A stretch of 64,000 nucleotides of DNA from Roseovarius sp. (lineage in GTDB: Bacteria; Pseudomonadota; Alphaproteobacteria; Rhodobacterales; Rhodobacteraceae), in the NCBI RefSeq assembly GCF_027019125.1, contig NZ_JALUXE010000030.1:186001-250000 (forward strand), in the 5' to 3' direction. Shown piece after piece: positions 16,379 through 25,465 of this stretch; positions within the stretch are counted from its first letter, which is position 1, and every line of letters begins with the position of its first letter. The translations under genes and the position numbers were made by a program. The notes beneath the pieces are model-generated. The model saw nothing but the letters and a program-made list of their open reading frames with translations, did not search any database and had not been told where the DNA came from.

Positions 16379-16435
16379 TTTCGTGTCTCAGGGGTGCGTT
16401 TTCAATCTGGGGCAGACATAGGGACCAACGGGACA

Positions 16436-16939
16436 GTGGGCCGGATTTTCAGAGGCGAGAGCCTCCACAAGGTGGATGGAAAGGGCAGGGTATCAATCCC
16501 GGCCCTGTTTCGCCGTGTGATCGAGGCTTCGGACCCGAACTGGACCGACGGTCTCAATCCTGAACTGATCATCGTTTATGGCGACCACCGGCGTCGCTAT
16601 CTGGAATGCTACACCATCGAGGCGATGCAGGAGGTGGATGCCAAGATCGCGGCCCTGCCGCGTGGCTCGAATGCGCGCAAACATCTGCAACGCCTCTTTC
16701 ATGGTCAGAGCTTTCCCACCTCGGTGGACGAGACCGGGCGTCTGGTGCTGCCTGCCAAGCTGCGCAAGAAGATCGAGCTTGAGGATGAGGCGTTTTTTAT
16801 CGCCGCCGGGGATACCTTTCAGATCTGGAAGCCCGAGACCTACGAAGCCGAGGAACTGTCCAAGACCGAGGAATGGCTTGACGAGTTCCCCGATGACTTT
16901 GACCCGTTGATCCTGCTCGACAATCCGGACGGGGTCTGA
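16436..16939 (+). CDS. mraZ: Transcriptional regulator MraZ
   Basis: MraZ is a doughnut-shaped SpoVT/AbrB-fold DNA-binding protein that represses the division and cell wall cluster. The 167-residue product shows both domain signatures: FRGESLHKVDGKGRVSIPALFRR at the start, and SFPTSVDETGRLVLPAKLRKKI (about 98-119), with GDTFQIWKPETY near 127. The GTG at 16436 gives the normal N-terminus (VGRIFRGES); the frame stays open for 99 more codons upstream but those look non-coding. It is the first gene of the dcw run and ends 3 bases before rsmH. Confidence 0.93.
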   Translation: MGRIFRGESLHKVDGKGRVSIPALFRRVIEASDPNWTDGLNPELIIVYGDHRRRYLECYTIEAMQEVDAKIAALPRGSNARKHLQRLFHGQSFPTSVDETGRLVLPAKLRKKIELEDEAFFIAAGDTFQIWKPETYEAEELSKTEEWLDEFPDDFDPLILLDNPDGV

Positions 16940-16942
16940 TCC

Positions 16943-17935
16943 ATGGCCGCTGCCGCCGCCCCGACACCGAACGCCCCGCATATCCCCGTTCTCTTGCGCC
17001 CGCTGATTGCCGCCGTGGCACCCGTGCAGGGGGTTTGGCTGGATGGCACTCTGGGGGCGGGGGGCTATACCCGCGCGCTGCTCGAGGCTGGCGCGGATCA
17101 GGTCATCGGCGTTGACCGCGACCCGCTGGCGCATGAAATGGCGCGCAGCTGGGGGGCGGAGTATGGCGCGCGTCTGCGCCTTGTCCTGGGCAATTTCGCG
17201 CAGATGGATGACTATGCCACCGATCTTGATGGCGTCGTGCTCGATCTGGGCGTGTCCTCGATGCAGCTGGATCAGGCCGAGCGCGGCTTTTCCTTCATGA
17301 AGGACGGCCCCCTCGACATGCGCATGAGCCAGGAGGGCCCAAGTGCGGCCGATCTGGTCAACACCGCCGAGGAATCCGAGCTTGCCGACATCCTCTATCT
17401 CTATGGTGAGGAACGCGCGAGCCGGCGGATCGCCCGCGCGATCGTCAAGGCACGCGAGCAGGCCCCGATCGAGACAACGCTGCATCTGGCGGGGCTGATC
17501 GAACGGTGCTTGCCGCGCTCCAAGCCGGGGCAGGCGCATGCCGCCACCCGCAGTTTTCAGGCGATCCGCATTGCGGTGAATGACGAATATGGCGCGCTGA
17601 TCGCAGGGCTTGAGGCCGCCGAGCGCGCGCTGAAAACCGGCGGGCAACTGGCGGTCGTGACCTTCCATTCCATCGAGGACCGGATCGTCAAACGATTTCT
17701 GACGGCGCGGTCGGGCGGGGGCGGCACCGGCAGCCGCCACGCCCCGGAAATCACCCGCGCCGCGCCGCAATTCACCCTCAAATCGCGCAAGGCCATCGGC
17801 CCCGATGACGAGGAGCTGGCCGTAAATCCGCGCGCCCGGTCGGCCCGGTTGCGTGTTGCGCTGCGCACCGACGCCCCGGCGGGGCGCACGGACCGGAGCG
17901 CTTTGGGTGTCCCCATGTTGAAGGGAGCGAAATGA
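16943..17935 (+). CDS. rsmH: 16S rRNA m4C1402 methyltransferase
   Basis: RsmH (MraW) uses S-adenosylmethionine to N4-methylate C1402 in the ribosomal P site. The 330-residue protein carries [10 protein letters not shown], the SAM-binding [17 protein letters not shown] (about 34-50), [20 protein letters not shown] (about 101-120) and the late motif [12 protein letters not shown] (about 240-251). Length and motifs are normal. It overlaps ftsL by 4 bases within the dcw operon. Confidence 0.97.
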   Translation: MAAAAAPTPNAPHIPVLLRPLIAAVAPVQGVWLDGTLGAGGYTRALLEAGADQVIGVDRDPLAHEMARSWGAEYGARLRLVLGNFAQMDDYATDLDGVVLDLGVSSMQLDQAERGFSFMKDGPLDMRMSQEGPSAADLVNTAEESELADILYLYGEERASRRIARAIVKAREQAPIETTLHLAGLIERCLPRSKPGQAHAATRSFQAIRIAVNDEYGALIAGLEAAERALKTGGQLAVVTFHSIEDRIVKRFLTARSGGGGTGSRHAPEITRAAPQFTLKSRKAIGPDDEELAVNPRARSARLRVALRTDAPAGRTDRSALGVPMLKGAK

Positions 17936-18279
17936 TGCGCAGCATTCTTTATGTCTTGACCGCGCTTTCCGTGATCGGTCTGGCCTTTTGGGCCTACCGC
18001 GAGAATTACCGCACCCAAGAGGCGCAGGCCAAGGCGCAAGCCCTGCAAAACGCCATCGGCGAGGCGCGCGCGCGCCTGCGGGTGCTCAACGCGGAATGGG
18101 CCTATCTCAACCGCCCTGACCGCCTGATGGACCTCGTTGAACTGAATTATGACAAGCTGGGCCTCTTGCCCCTGCAACCCTATCAGTTCGGTCGTGTGGA
18201 TCAGGTCTCGTTCCCCAAGCCTGCTGAATTGCCGATCACCAACCCCGTTGACGTGTCCAACATGGAGCAGTTCCCATGA
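17932..18279 (+). CDS. ftsL: Cell division protein FtsL
   Basis: A 115-residue bitopic protein: short N-terminus, one membrane helix ([18 protein letters not shown], about residues 5-22), then a coiled-coil periplasmic stretch ([39 protein letters not shown]). Size, layout and position between rsmH and ftsI identify FtsL, which links FtsB/FtsQ to the FtsWI septal synthase. Two tandem ATGs (17932, 17935) follow AAGGGAG; either may start it. It overlaps ftsI by 4 bases. Confidence 0.9.
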   Translation: MMRSILYVLTALSVIGLAFWAYRENYRTQEAQAKAQALQNAIGEARARLRVLNAEWAYLNRPDRLMDLVELNYDKLGLLPLQPYQFGRVDQVSFPKPAELPITNPVDVSNMEQFP

Positions 18280-20060
18280 TCCGCACTCCGCTGCGCCCGC
18301 TGGCGCGCATTCTTGACGCGCGTAACCGGGGCGAGAATCCCGACGCCATCGAGCGTGAGAACATCCGCCTGCGGCATGAGGAAATGCGCGACCGCGCCCG
18401 TCGGCGCGCCGAGGGGCGGCTGTTGGTGTTGGCGGGGGTATTCTTTGTGGCCTTCTCAATTGTGGGCGGGCGTATGGCGGTCCTGGCCGGCACCGAACCG
18501 AGCGAGCCCACGACCAGTGTCGCAGGGGCGCAGATTTTTGCGCAGCGCGCCGATATCGTGGATCGCGAGGGGCGCATTCTGGCGACCAATTTCGACACGC
18601 ATAGTCTCTATGCGCAACCCCAACAGATGATCGACCCCGAACATGCCGCCGACAAGCTGGTCGAGATCTTTCCCGATCTCGACCGCGCGCGGCTGATCAA
18701 GGATTTCACTGGCCAGCGCAAGTTCCTGTGGATCAAGAAAAAACTCAGCCCCGAGCAGAAACAGGCGGTGCATGATATCGGCGAGCCGGGCTTGCTCTTT
18801 GGTCCGCGCGAAATGCGGCTCTATCCCAATGGACGGCTGGCCGCGCATGTGCTGGGCGGAACCAGCTTTGGCCGCGAGGGGGTGCATGCCGCCGAACTCG
18901 TCGGCGTGGCAGGTATCGAGCGGCATCAGGACGCGCGGCTGCGCGATCCGGCGCAGGCGCATGAACCCTTGCGGCTCTCGCTTGATCTCAGCGTGCAGGC
19001 GGCGATGGAGCGGGTGCTCCTTGGCGGCATGAAGATCATGAATGCCAAGGGGGCCGCAGGTATTCTGATGGACGCCCATACCGGCGAAGTGGTGGCTGTG
19101 GCCTCGCTCCCCGATTTCGACCCCAATGACCGCCCCGCGCTGCCCACCTCCGGCAGCCCCAGCGACAGCCCGCTGTTCAACCGCGCGGTGCAGGGTGTCT
19201 ATGAATTGGGCAGCACCTTCAAGATCTTTCCCGTGGCGCAGGCGCTCGAGCTTGGGCTGATCAACCCCGAGACCATGGTCAACACCAAAAGCCCGATGCA
19301 ATGGGGCAAGTTCCGCATTCGCGACTTCAAGAACTACGGCCCTGAATTGAGCGTCACCAAGGTGATCGTCAAATCCTCGAACGTCGGCACCGCGCGCATC
19401 GCGCTTGACATCGGGGCCGCAAGGCAGCGCGAGTTCCTCGACAGCCTGGGCTTTATGGCTCCGGTCCAGCTTGAGATTGCCGAAGCCTCTGGCAGCACGC
19501 CACTTTTGCCCAAGAACTGGTCAGATCTGTCCACCATGACGATTTCCTATGGTCATGGCCTCTCGGTCAGCCCGATGCATCTGGCGGCAGGCTATGCCAC
19601 GATTGCCAATGGCGGACGGCGGGTTACGCCCACGTTGTTGCACGACCCGGCCCGCACCCCCGGCGAACGGATCATTTCCGAGAAAACCTCGGCCGCGATG
19701 CGCGAGATGCTGCGCCATGTCGTGACCGAAGGCACGGCCAGCCTCGGCGAAGTGCCGGGCTATGCGGTGGGCGGCAAGACCGGCACTGCCGATAAACCCA
19801 AGGAGCGCGGTGGCGGCTATTACAAGGACAAGGTCATCTCGACCTTTGCCAGCATCTTTCCGGCGCATGATCCGAAATACGTTCTGGTGGTCACGCTCGA
19901 TGAGCCGGTCGAGACCTCCGGCAGCGAGGCCCGCCGCACCGCAGGCTGGACCGCCGTGCCCGTGGCCGCTGAGATCATCCGTCGCGTCGCCCCGCTTCTG
20001 GGTCTCAGACCCGAGATTGAACCCAGCCCGCTTGCTGCTATAAGCCTGACATCGAATTAG
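18276..20060 (+). CDS. ftsI: Septal peptidoglycan transpeptidase (PBP3)
   Basis: FtsI cross-links septal peptidoglycan with FtsW. The 594-residue product has a membrane helix (about 50-70), the dimerisation domain beginning at ADIVDREGRILATNFDTHSLYA, and a penicillin-binding domain. That domain has the active-site STFK (ELGSTFKIF, near 312), SSN (VKSSNVGTAR) and KTGTADK boxes. It ends 19 bases before murE and is translationally coupled to ftsL. Confidence 0.96.
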   Translation: MIRTPLRPLARILDARNRGENPDAIERENIRLRHEEMRDRARRRAEGRLLVLAGVFFVAFSIVGGRMAVLAGTEPSEPTTSVAGAQIFAQRADIVDREGRILATNFDTHSLYAQPQQMIDPEHAADKLVEIFPDLDRARLIKDFTGQRKFLWIKKKLSPEQKQAVHDIGEPGLLFGPREMRLYPNGRLAAHVLGGTSFGREGVHAAELVGVAGIERHQDARLRDPAQAHEPLRLSLDLSVQAAMERVLLGGMKIMNAKGAAGILMDAHTGEVVAVASLPDFDPNDRPALPTSGSPSDSPLFNRAVQGVYELGSTFKIFPVAQALELGLINPETMVNTKSPMQWGKFRIRDFKNYGPELSVTKVIVKSSNVGTARIALDIGAARQREFLDSLGFMAPVQLEIAEASGSTPLLPKNWSDLSTMTISYGHGLSVSPMHLAAGYATIANGGRRVTPTLLHDPARTPGERIISEKTSAAMREMLRHVVTEGTASLGEVPGYAVGGKTGTADKPKERGGGYYKDKVISTFASIFPAHDPKYVLVVTLDEPVETSGSEARRTAGWTAVPVAAEIIRRVAPLLGLRPEIEPSPLAAISLTSN

Positions 20061-20079
20061 GCCGGAACGGGGCAGTGCG

Positions 20080-21561
20080 GTGGGGCAAATCAAGACATTG
20101 GCGGCTTTGGGACTGACCGCCCAAGGCGGGCGTCAGGCCAATATCACGGGATTGGCGGTGGACAGCCGCGAGGTGAAGCCGGGTTTTCTCTTTGCCGCGC
20201 TGCCGGGCACCAAAGTGCATGGCGCGGAGTTCATCCAATATGCCTTGCGCCAGGGGGCGGGGGCGATCCTGACCGATGCCACCGGCGCGCGGCTCGCGCA
20301 GGATATCCTCAGCCTCAGCGACGCCGCCCTTGTGGTGGCCGAAGACCCGCGTCAGACGCTGGCCTTTGCCGCAGCCCTCTGGTTCGGCGCGCAACCCGAA
20401 ACCATGGTTGCCGTGACCGGCACCAATGGCAAGACATCCGTGGCCACCTTTACCCGGCAGATCTGGGAGCGGCTGGGGTTCTCGGCGGTCAATCTGGGCA
20501 CGACCGGTGTCGAGGGGGCCTATAGCGCGCCGCTGGGCCACACCACGCCAGAACCGATCACCCTGCACCGCATGCTGGCCAAGTGCGAACTGGCGGGCGT
20601 CACCCATGGCGCGATGGAGGCCTCCTCTCATGGTCTGGCACAGCGACGCCTCGATGGTGTGCATCTGATGGCGGCGGGGTTTACCAATTTCACGCAAGAT
20701 CACCTCGATTATCACGCCAGCTTTGACGAGTATTTCGCGGCCAAGGCGGGACTTTTCGCGCGCGTCCTGCCCGAGGACGGGGTGGCCGTGATCAATATCG
20801 ACGACCCGCGCGGCGCCGAGATGGCGTCTATCGCCACCGAACGCGGGCAGGATCTGATCACCGTCGGGCGTGCGCCGGGGGCTGATCTGCGCCTCATCGC
20901 GCAACGGTTTGACGCAACGGGCCAGGTGCTGCGCTTTGAATGGGAGGACGAGGTCAATCAATTGCGCCTCGACCTCATCGGCGGATTTCAGGCCGAGAAC
21001 GTGCTGCTTGCGGCAGGGCTGGTGATCGGCGCAGGTGCCGATGCCGAACGGGTGTTCGAGGTGTTGCCGGACATGCGGACGGTGCGCGGGCGCATGCAAC
21101 TGGCCGCAACGCGCGACAATGGCGCGGCGGTCTTTGTCGATTACGCCCATACTCCGGATGCCGTGGCCACCGCGCTCAAGGCGCTGCGCCCGCATGTCAT
21201 GGGGCGGCTTATCGCCATCGTCGGCGCGGGTGGCGACCGCGACCGCGCCAAGCGGCCCCTGATGGGGCAGGCTGCGGCCGCTCATGCCGACCGGGTGATC
21301 GTGACGGACGACAACCCGCGCTCGGAAAACCCGGCCAGCATCCGCGCGGCGGTGATGGAGGGCTGTCCCAGGGCCACCGAGGTGGGCGACCGTGCCGAGG
21401 CGATCCTGCGCGGTGTCGATGCGCTGGGGCCGGGCGATGCGCTGCTGATTTGTGGCAAGGGGCATGAGACAGGGCAGGTCGTCGGCGATGACGTATTGCC
21501 TTTCGATGATGTGGAAGAGGCGAGCATCGCGGTCACGCTGCTCGATGGGGGGCGGGTATGA
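20080..21561 (+). CDS. murE: UDP-MurNAc-L-Ala-D-Glu ligase (third-residue adding)
   Basis: MurE adds the third amino acid, expected to be meso-diaminopimelate here, to the cytoplasmic peptidoglycan precursor using ATP. The 493-residue protein has the Mur N-terminal domain, the ATP loop VTGTNGKTSVATF (about 111-123), EASSHGLAQRRL, the NFTQDHLDYH motif, and the C-terminal DYAHTPDAV and DNPRSENP boxes. DNPR is the diaminopimelate-recognising motif. It starts at GTG 20080 and overlaps murF by 4 bases. Confidence 0.96.
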   Translation: MGQIKTLAALGLTAQGGRQANITGLAVDSREVKPGFLFAALPGTKVHGAEFIQYALRQGAGAILTDATGARLAQDILSLSDAALVVAEDPRQTLAFAAALWFGAQPETMVAVTGTNGKTSVATFTRQIWERLGFSAVNLGTTGVEGAYSAPLGHTTPEPITLHRMLAKCELAGVTHGAMEASSHGLAQRRLDGVHLMAAGFTNFTQDHLDYHASFDEYFAAKAGLFARVLPEDGVAVINIDDPRGAEMASIATERGQDLITVGRAPGADLRLIAQRFDATGQVLRFEWEDEVNQLRLDLIGGFQAENVLLAAGLVIGAGADAERVFEVLPDMRTVRGRMQLAATRDNGAAVFVDYAHTPDAVATALKALRPHVMGRLIAIVGAGGDRDRAKRPLMGQAAAAHADRVIVTDDNPRSENPASIRAAVMEGCPRATEVGDRAEAILRGVDALGPGDALLICGKGHETGQVVGDDVLPFDDVEEASIAVTLLDGGRV

Positions 21562-22994
21562 GCCTTTGGTCGGCACAAGAGGCGGCAGCGGCCACGCAGG
21601 GCCGCGTGACAGGCGATTGGCAGGCCTCGGGCGTGTCGATTGATACCCGCACGCTCAAGCCCGGTGATCTTTTTGTGGCGCTCAGTGCCGCGCGCGACGG
21701 GCATGAGTTCGTGGCGCAGGCCTTGGCCAAAGGGGCGGCTGCGGCGCTGGTGTCTCGTATTCCCGAGGGCCTGCCCGCCGACGCCCCGCTCTTGATCGTC
21801 TCTGACGTGCAAAAGGGACTGGAAGATCTGGGATGTGCGGCGCGCGCGCGGTCTCAGGCCCGCGTCGTGGCCGTGACCGGATCGGTCGGCAAGACCTCGA
21901 CCAAGGAAATGCTGCGCGACGTGCTGGGCCATCAGGGCCGCACCCATGCCGCCGAGGCCAGTTACAACAACCATTGGGGCGTGCCGCTCACGCTCGCGCG
22001 GATGCCGGTGGATACGCAATTCGCGGTGATCGAAATCGGCATGAACCACCCCGGCGAGATTGCACCCTTGGCACGCATGGCGCGGCCCCATGTGGCGATT
22101 GTGACAACGGTCGCCGCCGCGCATCTCGAGGCCTTCGAGAATGTCGAGGGGATCGCCCGTGAGAAGGCCAGCATCTTTGAAGGGCTGGAGCCGGGCGGTG
22201 TGGCCCTGATCAACGCGGATATTTCCACGACATCCATTCTGCGCACCAAGGCCATGCAACATGCGGCGCGCGTCATCAGCTTTGGCACTGCGCGCGGCGC
22301 GCATCACCGCCTGCTCGATGTGGAACTGCACGATCACGTCACCGTGGCACGCGCGCGCGCCTGGCGCTCTGCGGTCGTCTACAAGGTCGGCGTTCCGGGG
22401 CGGCATTTCGCGATGAACGCGCTGGCGGTTCTGGCGGTGGCGCAGGTTCTGGGCTGCGACCGGGCCGTGGCCGTGGCCGATCTGGCCAGTTGGGCCCCGC
22501 CTGCCGGGCGCGGCACACGCGAAGAACTGGTGCTGGATCTGGCCAGCGACGGGATGAGCATTGACCTGATTGATGATGCGTTCAATGCCAATCCCACGTC
22601 GATGGCCGCGGCCCTCGAAGTGTTGGCCGCGGCGCATCCGCGCGACGGTGTGGGCCGTGTTTCGCGCGGACGCCGGATTGCCATTCTCGGCGATATGCTG
22701 GAACTCGGGCCGGATGAGGCGATGATGCACGCCGGGCTTGCCGATCTGCCCTATATGGCGCGGATCGACGAAATTCATTGCGTCGGCCCTCGGATGCGCG
22801 CCCTATGGGACGTTTTGCCCGAGGCGCGGCGCGGCCGTTGGGTGGCCAGCGCCGAAGAGCTGGCCGCGCAGGCGCACCGGCTGATCGACGCAGGTGATGT
22901 GGTGTTGGTGAAAGGCTCAAAAGGTAGCCGGGTGAGCCTTGTGGTTGACGCGCTCCGGCGCGTGGGCCGGGTGACAGAAGAAGGACAAGTCTGA
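21558..22994 (+). CDS. murF: UDP-MurNAc-pentapeptide ligase (D-Ala-D-Ala adding)
   Basis: MurF joins D-Ala-D-Ala to the UDP-MurNAc tripeptide. The 478-residue protein carries the Mur ligase pattern: N-terminal [21 protein letters not shown] loop [14 protein letters not shown] (about 112-125), [23 protein letters not shown] and [11 protein letters not shown]. The 4-base overlap with murE and 1-base overlap with mraY show coupling in the dcw operon. Confidence 0.96.
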   Translation: MSLWSAQEAAAATQGRVTGDWQASGVSIDTRTLKPGDLFVALSAARDGHEFVAQALAKGAAAALVSRIPEGLPADAPLLIVSDVQKGLEDLGCAARARSQARVVAVTGSVGKTSTKEMLRDVLGHQGRTHAAEASYNNHWGVPLTLARMPVDTQFAVIEIGMNHPGEIAPLARMARPHVAIVTTVAAAHLEAFENVEGIAREKASIFEGLEPGGVALINADISTTSILRTKAMQHAARVISFGTARGAHHRLLDVELHDHVTVARARAWRSAVVYKVGVPGRHFAMNALAVLAVAQVLGCDRAVAVADLASWAPPAGRGTREELVLDLASDGMSIDLIDDAFNANPTSMAAALEVLAAAHPRDGVGRVSRGRRIAILGDMLELGPDEAMMHAGLADLPYMARIDEIHCVGPRMRALWDVLPEARRGRWVASAEELAAQAHRLIDAGDVVLVKGSKGSRVSLVVDALRRVGRVTEEGQV

Positions 22995-24076
22995 TGCTCT
23001 ATTGGTTGACCATCTGGTCGGATGGTGGGGATTTCTTCAATCTCTTCCGCTACATCACCTTTCGGGCTGGCGGGGCCTTCATGACGGCGCTGATCTTTGG
23101 CTTTCTGTTCGGCGCACCCCTGATCATGGTCCTGCGCAAGCGGCAGGGCAAAGGGCAACCCATCCGCAGCGATGGCCCCGAGGCGCATTTTTCCAAGGCG
23201 GGCACCCCCACCATGGGCGGTCTCTTGATCGTGGGCGCGCTTGTGACCTCGACCCTGCTCTGGGCGCGGCTGGACAATCCGTATGTCTGGCTGGTGCTGT
23301 TCGTCACGCTGTCCTTTGCCCTCATCGGCTTTGCCGATGATTACGCCAAGGTCAGCAAACAGAACGTCAAGGGCGTCTCAAGCCGGGTGCGGCTGGGCCT
23401 TGGGTTTCTGATCGCGCTCATCGCGGCCTATTGGGCCGGGCTGCACCATCCGGCAGAGCTGCAATATCAACTGGCGCTGCCGGTGTTCAAGGATGTGCTG
23501 ATCAACCTTGGCTTCTTCTTTATTCCCTTTGCGATGTTTGTGATTGTCGGCGCGGCCAATGCGGTCAACCTGACCGATGGCCTCGATGGGCTGGCCATCA
23601 TGCCGGTGATGATCGCCTCGGCGGCGCTGGGCGTAATCGCCTATACGGTGGGCCGCGTCGATTTCACCGATTATCTGGGGCTGCATTATGTGCCGGGCAC
23701 GGGCGAGATCCTGATCTTCGTCGCGGGTCTGGTGGGCGGCGGTCTGGGGTTCTTGTGGTATAACGCCCCGCCGGCGGCGGTCTTCATGGGGGATACCGGC
23801 TCGCTCGCCTTGGGCGGGGCGCTGGGGGCGATTGCCGTGGCCACCAAGCACGAGCTGGTGCTGGGCATCGTGGGCGGCCTCTTCGTGGTCGAGGCGCTCT
23901 CGGTCATCATTCAGGTGCTCTATTTCAAGCGCACCGGCAAGCGGGTGTTCCTGATGGCCCCGATCCATCACCATTACGAAAAAAAGGGCTGGGCCGAGCC
24001 GCAGATCGTGATCCGTTTCTGGATCATCGCGCTCATTCTGGCCATGATCGGATTGGCGACGCTGAAATTGCGCTAA
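22994..24076 (+). CDS. mraY: Phospho-MurNAc-pentapeptide translocase
   Basis: MraY moves phospho-MurNAc-pentapeptide onto undecaprenyl phosphate, making lipid I at the inner membrane. The 360-residue product has about ten membrane helices and the family motifs [18 protein letters not shown] (the catalytic Asp pair), [25 protein letters not shown] and [11 protein letters not shown]. The usual next genes (murD, ftsW, murG, murC) do not follow. Instead a REP-like region and opposite-strand dtd lie downstream. Confidence 0.97.
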   Translation: MLYWLTIWSDGGDFFNLFRYITFRAGGAFMTALIFGFLFGAPLIMVLRKRQGKGQPIRSDGPEAHFSKAGTPTMGGLLIVGALVTSTLLWARLDNPYVWLVLFVTLSFALIGFADDYAKVSKQNVKGVSSRVRLGLGFLIALIAAYWAGLHHPAELQYQLALPVFKDVLINLGFFFIPFAMFVIVGAANAVNLTDGLDGLAIMPVMIASAALGVIAYTVGRVDFTDYLGLHYVPGTGEILIFVAGLVGGGLGFLWYNAPPAAVFMGDTGSLALGGALGAIAVATKHELVLGIVGGLFVVEALSVIIQVLYFKRTGKRVFLMAPIHHHYEKKGWAEPQIVIRFWIIALILAMIGLATLKLR

Positions 24077-24105
24077 AGCGCGTTGCGTCTGATCGGATTG
24101 ACCTC

Positions 24106-24170
24106 GCCCCGGCCCCCGAGCCGGGGCCTGCGCCTGCGTCAGCGAGGTCCCGTGTCAAGCCCGGGACGGG
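24106..24170. repeat. REP-like palindromic pair after mraY
   Basis: Two palindromes stand in a gene-free stretch. GCCCCGGC/GCCGGGGC (24106-24113 with 24120-24127) is followed by a CCCGT/ACGGG or TCCCG/CGGGA hairpin at 24148-24170 containing GTCAAGCCCGGGAC. The second resembles, from memory, the dispersed repeat built around CCCGGGTCAAGCCCGGG in alphaproteobacteria. They may end mraY transcription. Confidence 0.6.
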
Positions 24171-24212
24171 TATGCTCTCGATTGAGCGCACCACGCCCCA
24201 AGGCGGAGGGCC

Positions 24213-24650
24213 TCAGCCCTCCATCCAGATCGTAACCGGCCCGTCATTGACGAGCGAGACTTTCATATCCGCCCCGAACCGGCCCTTTTCGGTGGCAATC
24301 CCCAGCCCTGCGATCTGCCCTGCGAAATAGTCATAGAGCCGCTTTCCGGTCTCGGGATCTGCCGCCGTGGAAAAGCCGGGGCGATTGCCGCGCGAGGTAT
24401 CTGCGGCCAGCGTGAACTGGCTGATGACCAATGCGCTCCCACCTATGTCGGTCAGACAGCGGTTCATCTTGCCCGCCTCGTCTGGGAAGATGCGCAGCTT
24501 GGCAATCTTGGCCGCCAGCCGCTCTGCATCCGCTTCGGTATCGCCCTGCATGGCGCAGACAAGGATCAAGAGGCCCCGCCCGCATTGGCCGATGACCTCG
24601 CCATCGACGGCGACAGAAGCCTCGGAGACACGTTGCAATAGCGCGCGCAT
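24213..24650 (-). CDS. dtd: D-aminoacyl-tRNA deacylase
   Basis: DTD removes D-amino acids (and Gly from tRNA-Ala) wrongly loaded on tRNA. The 145-residue product has the family start [13 protein letters not shown], the [15 protein letters not shown] motif (about 78-92) and the Gly-cisPro motif NDGPVTIW near the end. ATG 24650 follows GGAGGGTTTC on the - strand and gives the normal N-terminus. It lies 24 bases downstream of a nitroreductase gene. Confidence 0.95.
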   Translation of the reverse strand: MRALLQRVSEASVAVDGEVIGQCGRGLLILVCAMQGDTEADAERLAAKIAKLRIFPDEAGKMNRCLTDIGGSALVISQFTLAADTSRGNRPGFSTAADPETGKRLYDYFAGQIAGLGIATEKGRFGADMKVSLVNDGPVTIWMEG

Positions 24651-24674
24651 GAAACCCTCCAAACATCGTTGCGC

Positions 24675-25349
24675 TTAGCCGCGCAGATCAAGAACCTCGT
24701 CCAACCCCGCCCGGCTGGTGCGAAAGCTGTTGGCGGGGTGGTCCGTATCGGGCAGGCCAAAGGAAATGGCGCAGAGGATCAACCGGCTCTCGGGCAGGTC
24801 GAAATGCGCGCGGATCATCGGCGCATAGGCCGCAACAGAGGCTTGCGCGATGGTGCCCACGCCCAGGGCCGTCGCGGCCAGCATGAAGGCGGTGATGAAC
24901 CCGCCGCAATCCATCGCACCATAAGGGCCAAGGGCCGCCTCGGAATGCACGATCGCCACATGCGGCGCGTCGAACAGGTGATAGTTCCGCATGGATTGTT
25001 CCGCCCGTCCGGCGCGGTCGTTGCGCGCGATACCCGCAGCCTCATAGAGTTGCAGGCCGCATTCGCGGCGGCGGGCACCATGGGCACCGGGATAGCTCTC
25101 GGGCCAGGGCAGATCAGGGCCGGGGCGCTCATTCTGCACCGCCGCGAGCAGTGCGTCGCGAAACCGCGCGGTTTCATCCCCCCGCGTCACGGTCACGCGC
25201 CAGGGCTGGGCATTGCACCAGGACGGCGCGCGCCCTGCGGCCTCGACGATCTTTGCAATGGTCTCTTCCGGCACAGGATCGGGCCGAAAGGCGCGGCAGG
25301 AATGGCGGGCCTGCAAGAGCCCCTGCAAAGTTGAAAAATTGTCCGTCAT
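24675..25349 (-). CDS. FMN-dependent nitroreductase-family oxidoreductase
   Basis: A 224-residue NfsA/NfsB-type flavoprotein. The FMN phosphate contact RHSCRAFRPDPVP lies at about residues 15-27, then RAPSWCNAQPWRV (about 40-52) and the late GLP-containing segment ISFGLPDTDHPANSFRTSRA. Such enzymes reduce nitro compounds, quinones or flavins with NAD(P)H; the substrate cannot be told. It is probably co-transcribed with dtd. Confidence 0.88.
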   Translation of the reverse strand: MTDNFSTLQGLLQARHSCRAFRPDPVPEETIAKIVEAAGRAPSWCNAQPWRVTVTRGDETARFRDALLAAVQNERPGPDLPWPESYPGAHGARRRECGLQLYEAAGIARNDRAGRAEQSMRNYHLFDAPHVAIVHSEAALGPYGAMDCGGFITAFMLAATALGVGTIAQASVAAYAPMIRAHFDLPESRLILCAISFGLPDTDHPANSFRTSRAGLDEVLDLRG

Positions 25350-25465
25350 TCCGTGATGTCCTTGCCCGGCCTTGATCCATCAGGCCCATGGCCTTGCCCG
25401 ATGATCATAGGGAGAGTTTCGTGGCATATCCATGCCCCGCCCGGCGGTTTTCCGCCGCCTGTGCC

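Larger units (their letters stand above)
15793..16435 (+). other. Long AT-rich leader/intergenic region before mraZ
   Basis: About 640 bases without a convincing gene. The part from about 15880 to 16140 is clearly AT-rich compared with the rest of the window and contains TGGGA pentamers of the MraZ-box type. The part after 16200 is GC-rich and holds two hairpins (16322-16335 and 16343-16378). A weak 77-codon frame at 15898-16131 has no coding character. This is most likely the promoter and 5' leader of the dcw cluster. Confidence 0.7.

Noticed and set aside
16139..16435. N-terminal extension of mraZ by 99 codons
   Set aside because: MraZ has a fixed size and begins near FRGES; the extension covers hairpins and a palindrome and shows no protein-like pattern.
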